A DNA stretch of 64,000 bases from Pseudoalteromonas viridis (GCF_017742995.1 NZ_CP072425.1:3667001-3731000), one strand, 5' to 3'. Counted from the stretch's first letter, positions 46,114 to 54,582 are shown. The notes: generated by a model not told the origin, from the letters alone. Numbers and translations: made by a program.

Positions 46114-47460
46114 TTATGCAGCTTCCAATAAGCGACTATGGATCGCCTGAACCACGGCATCTGATTCGCTCTGTTCAACGAGGAAGCACAAGTTATGGCG
46201 ACTCGCCCCGTGGCAGATCAAACGAATATTAAAATCTGCCAGTACCTGCATCAGGCTGGCCTCACCATGACGCAACTGAATTTCAGAGCCAATCATGGCC
46301 ACCAGGGTCAGGTTGTTCTCAACACTGACCTGACAAAACTCACCCAGCTCATCCAGACACGCCTGCGCCAGTTCCGGGCGCGTGGCATTGGGGGCATTAT
46401 CGAGTGTCAGCGCGACGCTGATCTCCGAAGTGGTGACCAGATCAACCGAAATATTGTGTGCACTTAAAATAGTGAAGATCCGTGCCAGAAAACCACTGGC
46501 TAACAACATTTCGGGGCTTTTCAGGGTCAGTAAGATTTGGTTCTTGCGCTGTGTGACCGCGCGAATACCGGGCTCAGAGCGGTTGTTCTTTTCAATCCAG
46601 GTGCCACCGGCATGGGGATCTCTGCTCGAGCCAACAAACACCGAAATGCCACTGCGACTGGCCGGCAAGATAGTCGCCGGGTGCAGCACTTTGGCACCAA
46701 AGGTGGCCATTTCGGCAGCCTCATCGAAACTCAGCCGGGCAATCGGCCTTGCTTTGTGGCAAAGACGCGGATCGGTGCTGAAGATACCCACAACATCCGT
46801 CCAGATATGCACGCTTTGCGCCGCAATGGCCTCTGCAAGTAGCGCCGCACTGTAATCTGAACCACCCCGCCCTAATGTGGTGGTTTGACCCTGGTTGTCG
46901 CTACCAATAAAGCCCTGAGTCACCACCACCTGCTCAGAAAGCTGTGGTGCCAGGTGGGTCATGGCTGCGTCGCGCGTTGCGGCCACATCGGGTACGGCTT
47001 TACCAAACTGGCGATCAGTTTTCAGCACCTGACGTACGTCAAAACGGCCGCTGGTAACGCCTAAGTCTCTGAGAACCTGAGTGAACAAATAGGAAGAAAA
47101 ACGCTCGCCAAAGCTCAGCATTTCGTCACATTGCTGTGCATCCAGTGCGGGTAATTGAGCCAGCGCATAAAAAGCCTCTTTTGTGTCGTTAAAGCCCGCT
47201 GCCAGGTCTTTATCGAGTGTCAGGCATGCCAGAATGTCCTGCTGGATCTCCATCACAGACTGAAACAACGCCTCGCGCTCAGCCGCATCGACTTTTTGCT
47301 GTGTCAGGGTCACCAGGTGATTGGTTACGCCGGCACTGGCACTGACCACCACAACGCGAACATCGGGATTATCATGGACAATAGCGGCGCATCGCTGCAT
47401 GGCTTCGAAGTTTGCAACACTGGTGCCGCCAAATTTAGCAACGACATACTGGGAATTCAT
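46114..47460 (-). CDS. lysC: Lysine-sensitive aspartokinase (aspartokinase III)
   Basis: A 448-residue monofunctional aspartate kinase that phosphorylates aspartate at the head of the lysine, threonine and methionine pathways. The kinase motif VAKFGGTSVANFEAM is at residues 7-21; LGRGGSDYSAALLAEA near 200 is typical; two ACT domains (about 300-448) bind lysine for feedback control. Length matches E. coli LysC (449). The start has AAGGAG 6 bases upstream. The leader contains a lysine riboswitch (47548-47714), and the promoter holds a MetJ box (47792-47799), so it is controlled at protein, RNA and promoter levels. Confidence 0.97.
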   Translation of the reverse strand: MNSQYVVAKFGGTSVANFEAMQRCAAIVHDNPDVRVVVVSASAGVTNHLVTLTQQKVDAAEREALFQSVMEIQQDILACLTLDKDLAAGFNDTKEAFYALAQLPALDAQQCDEMLSFGERFSSYLFTQVLRDLGVTSGRFDVRQVLKTDRQFGKAVPDVAATRDAAMTHLAPQLSEQVVVTQGFIGSDNQGQTTTLGRGGSDYSAALLAEAIAAQSVHIWTDVVGIFSTDPRLCHKARPIARLSFDEAAEMATFGAKVLHPATILPASRSGISVFVGSSRDPHAGGTWIEKNNRSEPGIRAVTQRKNQILLTLKSPEMLLASGFLARIFTILSAHNISVDLVTTSEISVALTLDNAPNATRPELAQACLDELGEFCQVSVENNLTLVAMIGSEIQLRHGEASLMQVLADFNIRLICHGASRHNLCFLVEQSESDAVVQAIHSRLLEAA

Positions 47461-47464
47461 TTTA

Positions 47465-47506
47465 TCTCCTTGGGATCACACACGGCGATCAACATCAATA
47501 AGGAGA
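47465..47506 (-). promoter_or_regulatory. Possible Shine-Dalgarno sequestering hairpin of lysC
   Basis: The lysC ribosome site AAGGAGA (minus strand of 47465-47471) has an exact 7-base complement TCTCCTT 28 bases earlier in the leader (47500-47506). The intervening loop can itself form a GATC...GATC stem. This could be the expression platform of the lysine riboswitch, acting on translation. No terminator hairpin was seen between riboswitch and start codon. Confidence 0.45.
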
Positions 47507-47547
47507 ACTTGGCAATAGGATGGACTAACCATAAAGAAATGACCTCT

Positions 47548-47714
47548 GCCAGAAGCTCTCCACCTGAAAACGGTGACAGTCCCGAGGATTCAACCTCCAG
47601 GACCGAAAAATCATGCCGACGTAGCATGGTTTTCCTCGGCGAGTACCTCCCTCACTGATGGTCACGGGTTATCGTCACCTCACATCAGCTACCTAAGCAT
47701 CGCGCCTCTTCTGC
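47548..47714 (-). ncRNA. Lysine riboswitch (L box) in the lysC leader
   Basis: On the minus strand the element opens with GCAGAAGAGGCGCGATGC and closes with AGCTTCTGGC, the two P1 strands. Between them are the conserved blocks GAGGTGACGATAACC, GTGAGGGAGGTACTCGCCGAGG, and GGACTGTCACC, in the order and spacing of the E. coli lysC L box. It lies 88 bases before the lysC start. Lysine binding would lower lysC expression. It also explains why coding frames overlapping this region are false. Confidence 0.93.
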
Positions 47715-47752
47715 TTATTTTGCCGGGATTTAACTGAATCCTGGCAAAATAA

Positions 47753-47775
47753 AAGCCCGCATTTTGAGCGGGCTT
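47753..47775 (-). terminator. nhaD terminator
   Basis: An 8-bp perfect stem AAGCCCGC (47753-47760) / GCGGGCTT (47768-47775), loop of 7 bases, followed on the minus strand by TTTTATTTT. It lies 60 bases past the nhaD stop, but downstream of the lysC promoter -10 box. A second inverted repeat (ATTTTGCCGGGA/TCCTGGCAAAAT, 47718-47750) follows without a U-run. Confidence 0.75.
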
Positions 47776-47779
47776 GAAA

Positions 47780-47808
47780 AAGGTATCTTTTAGACGTCTA
47801 GGTGTCAA
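47780..47808 (-). promoter_or_regulatory. lysC promoter
   Basis: On the minus strand a perfect -35 TTGACA (47803-47808) and a -10 TACCTT (47780-47785) are separated by exactly 17 bases. Transcription would start near 47773, about 313 bases before lysC, giving a leader that contains the whole lysine riboswitch. The promoter lies between the nhaD stop codon and the nhaD terminator. Confidence 0.75.
47792..47807. promoter_or_regulatory. MetJ operator (met boxes) in the lysC promoter
   Basis: AGACGTCT (47792-47799) is identical to the MetJ half-site consensus and is followed without gap by a degenerate second box AGGTGTCA (5 of 8). MetJ binds such 8-base boxes in tandem. The site fills the -35/-10 spacer and reaches into the -35 box, so binding with S-adenosylmethionine would repress lysC. 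Confidence 0.65.
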
Positions 47809-47835
47809 GTATAAAATTGACCCTGTCATTAAAGA

Positions 47836-49083
47836 TTAAATAAATTGCCCCATAAAAAAGGCACCGGCATACCCTGCCGTGTAGGCAATTAACAAATATA
47901 GGCTCATTCTTAAGTAGCTCGTAAAGGTTAGAGCTTTTACTTTACTCATTGCAATGATCCCTGCCGCCGAGCCGATGATCAGCATAGAGCCGCCCACGCC
48001 TGTCGCATAGGTAAAGGTAAGCCATTGCTGCGGGCTCATAACGATGTCTGCTTTGAGCAAAGCGGCCGTCAGTGGTACATTATCAACTGCTGCACTCATC
48101 AGGCCCACCAGATAGCTGGCGTACTGAGGGTCAACGAACTCATACAGCTGAGTGAACATATTAAGGACACCCACCTCTTTTAGCGCCCCAACCAGCAAAA
48201 GTACACCGACAAAGAACAGCAAAGTGTCGTACTCAATTTCACGAATATAATCGATGATCTTTTTATTGACGTCCTTTTTGCGCATCAGAAACTGGGCCAT
48301 CAAAAACATCACCGACAGGCCACAGAGGAAAGTCAGCATGGGCGGGACCTGATATTGTACGCTCAGATACAGCGTAGTCAGTACCGTCGTCATAAAGATC
48401 ACCGCGATCGTAATGTCTGTTTTCTCTATTCTGCGCAGCGCTTGCTTTTCAAATACCAGCTGATCTTTCATTCCCATAGACAGCATGGTTGCCAGCAAGA
48501 GTACGCTGATAATGGAAGGCGCCACCAGCAATAACAAGTCTGGGATCGTTACCTTACCGGCGAGGAAAATCATCAGTGTGGTCACATCACCTGTGATCAA
48601 AGACACGCCGCCCGAGTTAACACTGAAGATGATCAATGTGGCATACTTGATAAGCTTCTTCGGATCGAGTTTTAGCGACATCACCACCGCCAGCGAGATA
48701 AGCGTCGCGGTAATATTGTCAGAAATCGAAGAAAACAAGAAAGCAAAGCCACCCACCAGGAACATCATTTTGCGTTCACTGATCTGAGTTGGCATTACCC
48801 GATGGACGATGTTTTGAATAAAACCTTTAGAGTTCAGATAGGCAACAAAGGTCATCGCCGCCATCAGGAATAACCACAAGGTGGCGATTTCAAGAATGTT
48901 GTGGTCGAGCTGATGTTGTATAGTTTCTGAGCTTTCGCCATGAAGTGGGGAGATAAATAGGATAATCCAACATAAAGTGCCAAAAAAAAGGGTCGTTTTG
49001 GCCTTGTTTACATGGATAATATCCTCTATAACGATAAGCACAAAAGCGACCGCTATCAGGGTTAGGATAATGGGCGTGACCAT
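47836..49083 (-). CDS. nhaD: Sodium:proton antiporter NhaD
   Basis: A 415-residue antiporter of the ion-transporter (ArsB/NhaD) superfamily with about twelve membrane segments; it exports sodium in exchange for protons, important in seawater and at alkaline pH. Conserved stretches: FVLIVIEDIIHVNKAKTTL in the first segments, FLFSSISDNITATLISLA with the acidic pair, VNSGGVSLITGDVTTL, and AAVDNVPLTAALLKADI near 330. The ATG at 49083 is preferred because the sequence upstream is not membrane-like; a GTG start at 49152 would add 23 residues, and neither has a strong ribosome site. Confidence 0.93.
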   Translation of the reverse strand: MVTPIILTLIAVAFVLIVIEDIIHVNKAKTTLFFGTLCWIILFISPLHGESSETIQHQLDHNILEIATLWLFLMAAMTFVAYLNSKGFIQNIVHRVMPTQISERKMMFLVGGFAFLFSSISDNITATLISLAVVMSLKLDPKKLIKYATLIIFSVNSGGVSLITGDVTTLMIFLAGKVTIPDLLLLVAPSIISVLLLATMLSMGMKDQLVFEKQALRRIEKTDITIAVIFMTTVLTTLYLSVQYQVPPMLTFLCGLSVMFLMAQFLMRKKDVNKKIIDYIREIEYDTLLFFVGVLLLVGALKEVGVLNMFTQLYEFVDPQYASYLVGLMSAAVDNVPLTAALLKADIVMSPQQWLTFTYATGVGGSMLIIGSAAGIIAMSKVKALTFTSYLRMSLYLLIAYTAGYAGAFFMGQFI

Positions 49084-49240
49084 ATGCGTAAACAACCTGT
49101 AATCAAAAGTAAAAATTGTGAAGGGTAACGTTTTCGGCGCGGAGTCTATCACTTAGCAGCACACTGTGCCACGAGTAGTTACACATTATGACAATTTTCT
49201 TACCTGATACCGTCACAAAATTGATACACACTGGAAAGCT

Positions 49241-50497
49241 ATGATCCCAGCCAAAAAAGTATTAAATACGCTGAATGAACACTGGGGCGTCCTGGAGCTG
49301 CTTTTTAAACGCTTTAAGATGGCCGATTTCAGCCTCAAAGATGTACAAAACATCATCAAAATGAAAAACCCTAACTGGTCAAGTGAGCGCATTTATAAAG
49401 AAACCAACCGCTTGCTTAATCAGGAAATTATTATTCCTTTGGCTAAATCGTCACAGCTCGAAATTAACCGTGCCGTGGCGGACTTTGCCAGTTTCTTATT
49501 ACAAGAAGAACATCTTGGCCTGGCCGAAGAGATCACTGTATTAGTCAAAGATCTGCAACGTCTGGGTGAACGCCTGGCTCAGGCCGGTGATGAGGGCGAT
49601 CACAGCGAACTGCGCCGTTTCAGCCGCATTATGGATGAACGAGTGCGTAAAATCGTCAAACTCTACCACCATAACGAAAGCGCCATCATGAACCTGGTAG
49701 AGCAGGCAAAGTCCGACCAGGGCAACCTGTCTTTGCAAAAACGCTACCGAGCCGTGATTGAGGCATTTGATGAATACATAGAGCCTATGCTGGAAATGGT
49801 GGATATTCATGGCCCCTTTCAGGCCTGTTTCACCACCATTGAGCACCAGATCAGTGAACAAATTGCGCAAATTGAGCAACTGGGCCGCGGCGCACAAGAC
49901 AAACGTATGCTTGAGCAACTGCGTACTCGGATCCTCGATATGCACTTAATCGGCCGCGAAAGTTTAGGTAAAAGTGCCGATATGCTGATGCCACTGCGTG
50001 AAGAGCTCAGACGTAACACGCTTATTACCCGCCAGGCAGCCAAAGTGCTGGGCCTGATCCGTAAAAATGGCGTTGACCGCATGCTTGCGCCGGTACAGCC
50101 GCATTTTGTTTCAGACATTCAGCGTTTCAGTCTCGGCCAGCAGCGCCATATGGTGGCTTATATGGCCAGCCTCAGCGAGTTTGAGCACGAAGAATATCAG
50201 CTACCCGATCAGCAGGATGTGCCCGCTTATCAGAGCCCCAACATCCCCGATTATTCGGATGTGCGTAAATCGTTTAAAGGCTCTGGCAAAAAGCGCACCG
50301 CCCTGCTTGGCTTCCTGAGCGAGCAATACCCGGCACTGGAAGCCGATGAAATGCTGTTCCTGTACCAAAAGCTGATCAGCGATCCTGAACTGGACATCGC
50401 CCAGGATGAGCAACAGCAAACGATGCAAATCGCCAACACCCGCATTCGACTTTATCCGTTCAGTGCAGCGGACAAGCAATCAGATAACCACAATTAG
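49241..50497 (+). CDS. mksF: Mks-type condensin subunit MksF (JetA-like)
   Basis: A 418-residue soluble protein, largely helical, with no signal peptide. It begins with a winged-helix-like segment (about 1-75) and ends with another helical domain (about 340-400), as expected of a kleisin that bridges SMC heads. The assignment rests mainly on position: it is the first of three genes whose third encodes an SMC-like ATPase, in the order F-E-B of mks and of Wadjet jetABC. It starts 8 bases before MksE would and is separated by that gap only. By sequence alone I would be less sure. Confidence 0.75.
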   Translation: MIPAKKVLNTLNEHWGVLELLFKRFKMADFSLKDVQNIIKMKNPNWSSERIYKETNRLLNQEIIIPLAKSSQLEINRAVADFASFLLQEEHLGLAEEITVLVKDLQRLGERLAQAGDEGDHSELRRFSRIMDERVRKIVKLYHHNESAIMNLVEQAKSDQGNLSLQKRYRAVIEAFDEYIEPMLEMVDIHGPFQACFTTIEHQISEQIAQIEQLGRGAQDKRMLEQLRTRILDMHLIGRESLGKSADMLMPLREELRRNTLITRQAAKVLGLIRKNGVDRMLAPVQPHFVSDIQRFSLGQQRHMVAYMASLSEFEHEEYQLPDQQDVPAYQSPNIPDYSDVRKSFKGSGKKRTALLGFLSEQYPALEADEMLFLYQKLISDPELDIAQDEQQQTMQIANTRIRLYPFSAADKQSDNHN

Positions 50498-50505
50498 TAA
50501 TCACC

Positions 50506-51057
50506 ATGACACAGATTAATCTAGACGAACTCAGCCAGTTACAGGCGATCAATAAAAAATTGGTCAGTGGCTACCATATCAGCGAACAGGACACCACACA
50601 GTGGCAGGAGCTGGACCAGCACATTGAGTCTTACCAGGCGCTGTTCAGCGCGCTTGGCCATGACCTGCAGCACGATAGCCGTGGCTTTTATTATCTGGCC
50701 AGCGACGAAAGCACCCCCAACATGGGTAAGATCTCCCGGGCCATCGCGCTGACCGTATTTATCCTGATCGAACATTTTGCCAACCAGGGTAAAGATCCAC
50801 TGCGTGCCCTGTTTGACGAAGTATTAGACCTGGAGCTGATGCAGACTCTGGTGCAGCTTAACAAGCACCTGTTTGATCAGCTGGAGATTTTCTCAGGATC
50901 CGATCTGCGTAAAGACGTGTGTCTGCGCATGGTGCGCCTGGGACTGGCTCGCGAAGTAGAGCAAGGCTTTTCGCTGCTGGCGCCGGTTTATCGTTATATC
51001 GATGCACTGATGGAAGTGAACGAAGACAATTACGACGCACTTGAGGATGAAGTATGA
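50506..51057 (+). CDS. mksE: Mks-type condensin subunit MksE (JetB-like)
   Basis: A 183-residue helical protein with winged-helix-like character, LSQLQAINKKLVSGYHI at the start and an acidic C-terminal tail (EVNEDNYDALEDEV). Proteins of this size and kind (MukE/MksE/JetB) bind the kleisin as dimers. Its stop overlaps the mksB start by four bases (ATGA), and its own start follows mksF by 8 bases, so the three subunits are translationally linked. Assigned by context plus size. Confidence 0.75.
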   Translation: MTQINLDELSQLQAINKKLVSGYHISEQDTTQWQELDQHIESYQALFSALGHDLQHDSRGFYYLASDESTPNMGKISRAIALTVFILIEHFANQGKDPLRALFDEVLDLELMQTLVQLNKHLFDQLEIFSGSDLRKDVCLRMVRLGLAREVEQGFSLLAPVYRYIDALMEVNEDNYDALEDEV

Positions 51058-53831
51058 ACAAGCTGTATGGTCTCAGTAAACTCGCCCTGCTCAACACCGC
51101 AGGTTATGCCAAGTGTGTGATCCCTCTTGATAAAAGTGCATCTATTTGTGCCCCAAACAACACAGGTAAAAGTTCGGTTATCAATGCCTTGCAGTTTCCG
51201 CTGATCAACGATTTACGCCTGACCGAATGGGACGGTCACGATCTGGAAGAAACCCGCAAATTCTACTTTTCAAGTGATCAGTCTTATATCCTGCTTGAAG
51301 CGAACCTGCCTCATGGCGACGTCGTCATCGGCGTCGCGGGCTTGGGTAAAATTGCCGGCTATGCCCACCAGTTCTTTTGCTATAACGGCAAGCTAAGCCT
51401 GGATGACTTTACTCAGGGCAAAAGCATCATAAAATACACCAAACTGTTCAATCACTTGCAGGAAAAAGGCTTTAGCCCGGTTGAGCTAAAAGCCGCGGAG
51501 CTGAATGCATTATTGACTGGTGGTGCAACACCATATGATGGTGACATCAACCTCAAGATGATCCCGCTGAATAATGTTCAGGATGCCGCAGTATATAAAG
51601 AGATCTTCCGCCGTATCCTGAACCTGCACAAACTGGGTGCCCATGACGTAAAACGCTTTATGCTCAAGGTGTTTGAACGTCATATGTCTAACTCCAAAGT
51701 CGACTTCTATGAAGTGTGGCGTCGTGCCTTTGATAAAGTAAACCGATCCCGCCGAGAGCTGAACGCACTGGAGTCTATGCAGGAGCCCATAGCTGCGCTG
51801 GAGCAAATGATCGAAGGCGAAGCGACGCTCAAGGGCAAGCTTGCCGCCTATGCGCCCAAGCTAGACAAAGCCATTGTGGAGTTTGATGAGTATCAGCAGA
51901 GCCAAATTGGCGAGCTTAATGATCAGCTTGAAAATATCGAGCAGGAAAAACGCGACTTTGAAGAAAAGCAACAGCTCTATGTGCAGCAGTCTCGCGATAT
52001 TGAACGTAAGCAAACCCAGATTGAGCAATGGTTTACCGACTATCACGCACTCAAATCCGAATTTGAGCTGACCAATCATGCCACGCTGAAAACCAACCTG
52101 ACGCTACTGAAAAAAGAGTACGAACAGCTGTCGTTCTCGATTAACAGTGCTCAGGGCCAGAGCCTGCATACCCTTGACTACCGGATTGGCGAAACACAAA
52201 AGCAGGTGAAGAGCCTGAAACTGCAGATGAAAAACCTGGAGTTCAACCTCTTTACCCGAATGCGTGAAGACCTGTCACTCAAAGAAGTCGAAGAGATATC
52301 TCGTATTCTTAACCCGGATATTTTGTCTTTTGCTACCACAGGCAAGGGCGAAGTTGAGATCAGTGACGACGATGCTTTTGGGGATTTCCTGGCCCAGCTG
52401 TCTGCGGCGGTCAAAGGCGGCGAACTTAAACTGCCTGGTGCCACCATCAAGCTGAAAAAGCTGGCGCCGGTACAAATGCAAAGTGGCGAAAACAAAGCCC
52501 AGTTGCAGGCAAAGTTAGACGCATTACAGCAATCGTTACTGGAGCTGAAGCAACAGCGCGAAGTATCTGCCAATGTGGCCGAAAAGCAGCAAGAGCGTGA
52601 TGCCCTGTACGATGAACTGATGGCCACCGAAGCGGCACTGAAGCGCTTTGAGCAATTTCAGACTATGGCGCAGTCAGCGGAAGCACAACAGGCATTGCAA
52701 GATCAGCTGCAGGCCGAACGTGAGCAGGTCGACGACTATCTACAAGATGTACAGCGTAATGCAGGCTCCATTTCCGACCGCCGCTCTATCATCAAGAGCA
52801 AACAAGATTTGATCCTGCGCCAGGCAGATCGCCTGAAGCAAGTGAAGTCGGAGCGCATCGACCACACGCTGGATTTATATAGTGGTAAGCAAACCCCCTA
52901 CCCGGTCGAGATCAATCTGGACTTTGACAACCTGGCGGAAGTGATCCATCAGTTCAACAAAGACTGTCAGGAGCTGCGTAACCTGGATGTCAATGTGCGC
53001 AATACTTATCTGCACATTTACAATGCCGGTATTACCAAATTCGATAACGAAACGGACGACGCGACAAAATACGCCAAGCTGATCAGCGCCTATCACAACA
53101 TAGACAATGAGCGTGATGCGGTGGAGCGCCAGGCACGGGTTGCTCTGACTGAAGTTGCGGCCACCATTAAAGGCCTGCGTGAAGACTTAGACCGCCTGCG
53201 CCGGGAAATGAACAGCTTTAATAAGGGTATTAGTCAGCACCGCATCTCGAACCTCAAAGCGTTTAAGATCAATGTGATCCCGAGGAAAATGCTGGTCGAG
53301 AGTATCGATACCATTATCGCAACCTCCGACTTGTACGAGCAAGGCGAGAGCTTTGACCTGCTGAGCGAGCAGCCAGCCGACAGTAATGCCGTTAACGAGG
53401 CCAAAGATCACATTATCAAACTGGCCAGTGATAAAGCCGGCCTGACGCTGACCGACCTGTTTGATATCCGCTTTGAGGTGGTCAACCGCGCAGGCGATAC
53501 CGAGCACTTTGATAAGATTGACTCTGCCGGTTCGAACGGTACACGGATCACCATTAAGTTGTTGTGTGGTATGTTGTTTATTCGCTACCTGCTTTCCGAT
53601 CAGGAGCAGGCGATGTATCGTATTCCGATTTACATTGATGAAGCGGCTGACATTGACCCGCAAAACCAGAAGGCAATCATCGAAACCGCCCTCAGCTTTG
53701 GTTTTGTACCTATTTTCGCCTCGGTGAAACCTCAGATCAGTTGTGATTATCTGGTGCCAATCCGCAGCGTCAACCAGGGCAGCCAGAACTGGGTTGACGA
53801 AAAAGACTGGATCGAAGTCGAGCACAGCTAA
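51054..53831 (+). CDS. mksB: Mks-type condensin SMC-like ATPase MksB (JetC-like)
   Basis: A 925-residue SMC-like protein that should compact or extrude DNA with MksE and MksF. Walker A is APNNTGKS (residues 33-40) in an N-terminal head. Two long coiled coils (about 270-400 and 485-770) flank a hinge-like region near 410-480. Walker B is IPIYIDEAADID (857-868), with the catalytic Glu. The ABC signature that is usually LSGGE reads AGSNGTRI here (825-832). Its size is that of MksB (900-970), well below MukB (about 1490). No MksG/JetD nuclease gene follows; the next gene, past a terminator, is an unrelated lipoprotein. Confidence 0.82.
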   Translation: MNKLYGLSKLALLNTAGYAKCVIPLDKSASICAPNNTGKSSVINALQFPLINDLRLTEWDGHDLEETRKFYFSSDQSYILLEANLPHGDVVIGVAGLGKIAGYAHQFFCYNGKLSLDDFTQGKSIIKYTKLFNHLQEKGFSPVELKAAELNALLTGGATPYDGDINLKMIPLNNVQDAAVYKEIFRRILNLHKLGAHDVKRFMLKVFERHMSNSKVDFYEVWRRAFDKVNRSRRELNALESMQEPIAALEQMIEGEATLKGKLAAYAPKLDKAIVEFDEYQQSQIGELNDQLENIEQEKRDFEEKQQLYVQQSRDIERKQTQIEQWFTDYHALKSEFELTNHATLKTNLTLLKKEYEQLSFSINSAQGQSLHTLDYRIGETQKQVKSLKLQMKNLEFNLFTRMREDLSLKEVEEISRILNPDILSFATTGKGEVEISDDDAFGDFLAQLSAAVKGGELKLPGATIKLKKLAPVQMQSGENKAQLQAKLDALQQSLLELKQQREVSANVAEKQQERDALYDELMATEAALKRFEQFQTMAQSAEAQQALQDQLQAEREQVDDYLQDVQRNAGSISDRRSIIKSKQDLILRQADRLKQVKSERIDHTLDLYSGKQTPYPVEINLDFDNLAEVIHQFNKDCQELRNLDVNVRNTYLHIYNAGITKFDNETDDATKYAKLISAYHNIDNERDAVERQARVALTEVAATIKGLREDLDRLRREMNSFNKGISQHRISNLKAFKINVIPRKMLVESIDTIIATSDLYEQGESFDLLSEQPADSNAVNEAKDHIIKLASDKAGLTLTDLFDIRFEVVNRAGDTEHFDKIDSAGSNGTRITIKLLCGMLFIRYLLSDQEQAMYRIPIYIDEAADIDPQNQKAIIETALSFGFVPIFASVKPQISCDYLVPIRSVNQGSQNWVDEKDWIEVEHS

Positions 53832-53840
53832 GATAAAATC

Positions 53841-53865
53841 AGGGCACAATGTAGTGCCCTTTTTT
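53841..53865 (+). terminator. Terminator of the mks operon
   Basis: A 7-bp stem AGGGCAC (53841-53847) / GTGCCCT (53854-53860), 6-base loop, and a run of T. It stands 10 bases after mksB and marks the operon's end before any fourth gene. Confidence 0.85.
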
Positions 53866-53937
53866 GTAATGATCTTCCCACTTTAACTGTCGTATACTAA
53901 ATTACGCTTTAAATTGAATGCTTTTAAGGAGTAAACC

Positions 53938-54519
53938 ATGCTGAACCAACTGAAAAAACACCTTGTCAGCGCCCGGACCTTTGCCATTATGGCAAGTTTA
54001 CTGATGCTCAGTGCCTGTGGCACTACACCGGATTGGGACTACGACAAGTCTGTAGAGTTTGCCAACTACAAAACCTATGCCTGGTCAGCTGAAGCCAGCT
54101 TGCAGGCACGTCCGCAAAACTATCAAGTCAACGGGCTGATGGAAAAACGCATTCGTAACGCCATTACCGAGCAAATGGCCAGCCAGGGGTTCAAACTTAC
54201 AGATCCGGCTCAGGCAGATATCTTGATCAACTACCACGTTGCCGTCGACAAAAAGCTTGAGATGGATACCTTTAAAGTCAGTTATGGCGCACGCTGGAGC
54301 TACTGGGGCTGGGGCGTCGACCATCACACCACAGCAAGAGAATATAAAGTGGGCACGCTGGTGGTCGATATCATCGACCGCACTTCTAATCAGCTAGTCT
54401 GGCGCGGTGCCAAAGAAAGCCGTTTGCGCGCAAAACAAACCCCTGAGCAACGTACCGAGTCGGTCAATAAAACCATTGCCGAGATCCTGGCAAATTTCCC
54501 GCCTAAAGTTCAGCATTAA
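53938..54519 (+). CDS. DUF4136 lipoprotein
   Basis: A 193-residue lipoprotein: signal peptide with lipobox LSAC near residue 27, then the DUF4136 pattern WDYDKSVEFANYKTYAW, a middle QADILINYHVAVDKK, and VGTLVVDIIDRTSNQLVWRG near the end. It is likely in the outer membrane facing the periplasm; no function is known for the family. AAGGAG lies 7 bases before ATG, and the gene is bounded by terminators on both sides. Confidence 0.9.
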   Translation: MLNQLKKHLVSARTFAIMASLLMLSACGTTPDWDYDKSVEFANYKTYAWSAEASLQARPQNYQVNGLMEKRIRNAITEQMASQGFKLTDPAQADILINYHVAVDKKLEMDTFKVSYGARWSYWGWGVDHHTTAREYKVGTLVVDIIDRTSNQLVWRGAKESRLRAKQTPEQRTESVNKTIAEILANFPPKVQH

Positions 54520-54528
54520 ATAGCCACA

Positions 54529-54565
54529 AAAAAGCCAGTGCATCTGTTGATAGCACTGGCTTTTT
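54529..54565. terminator. Bidirectional terminator between the DUF4136 and TonB receptor genes
   Basis: A 13-bp perfect stem AAAAAGCCAGTGC (54529-54541) / GCACTGGCTTTTT (54553-54565) with an 11-base loop, between converging genes. Confidence 0.92.
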
Positions 54566-54582
54566 ACTGTCTGTACAACTAA

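Noticed and set aside
47155..47658. Rightward 167-codon frame opposite the lysC start and leader
   Set aside because: Most of it is antisense to lysC and to the lysine riboswitch, which fully explain the sequence.
49084..49152. GTG-started N-terminal extension of nhaD
   Set aside because: The extra 23 residues are not membrane-like and no ribosome site precedes the GTG; kept only as an alternative.
53187..53849. Leftward 220-codon frame opposite the end of mksB
   Set aside because: Antisense to the Walker B and signature region of mksB and includes its terminator.
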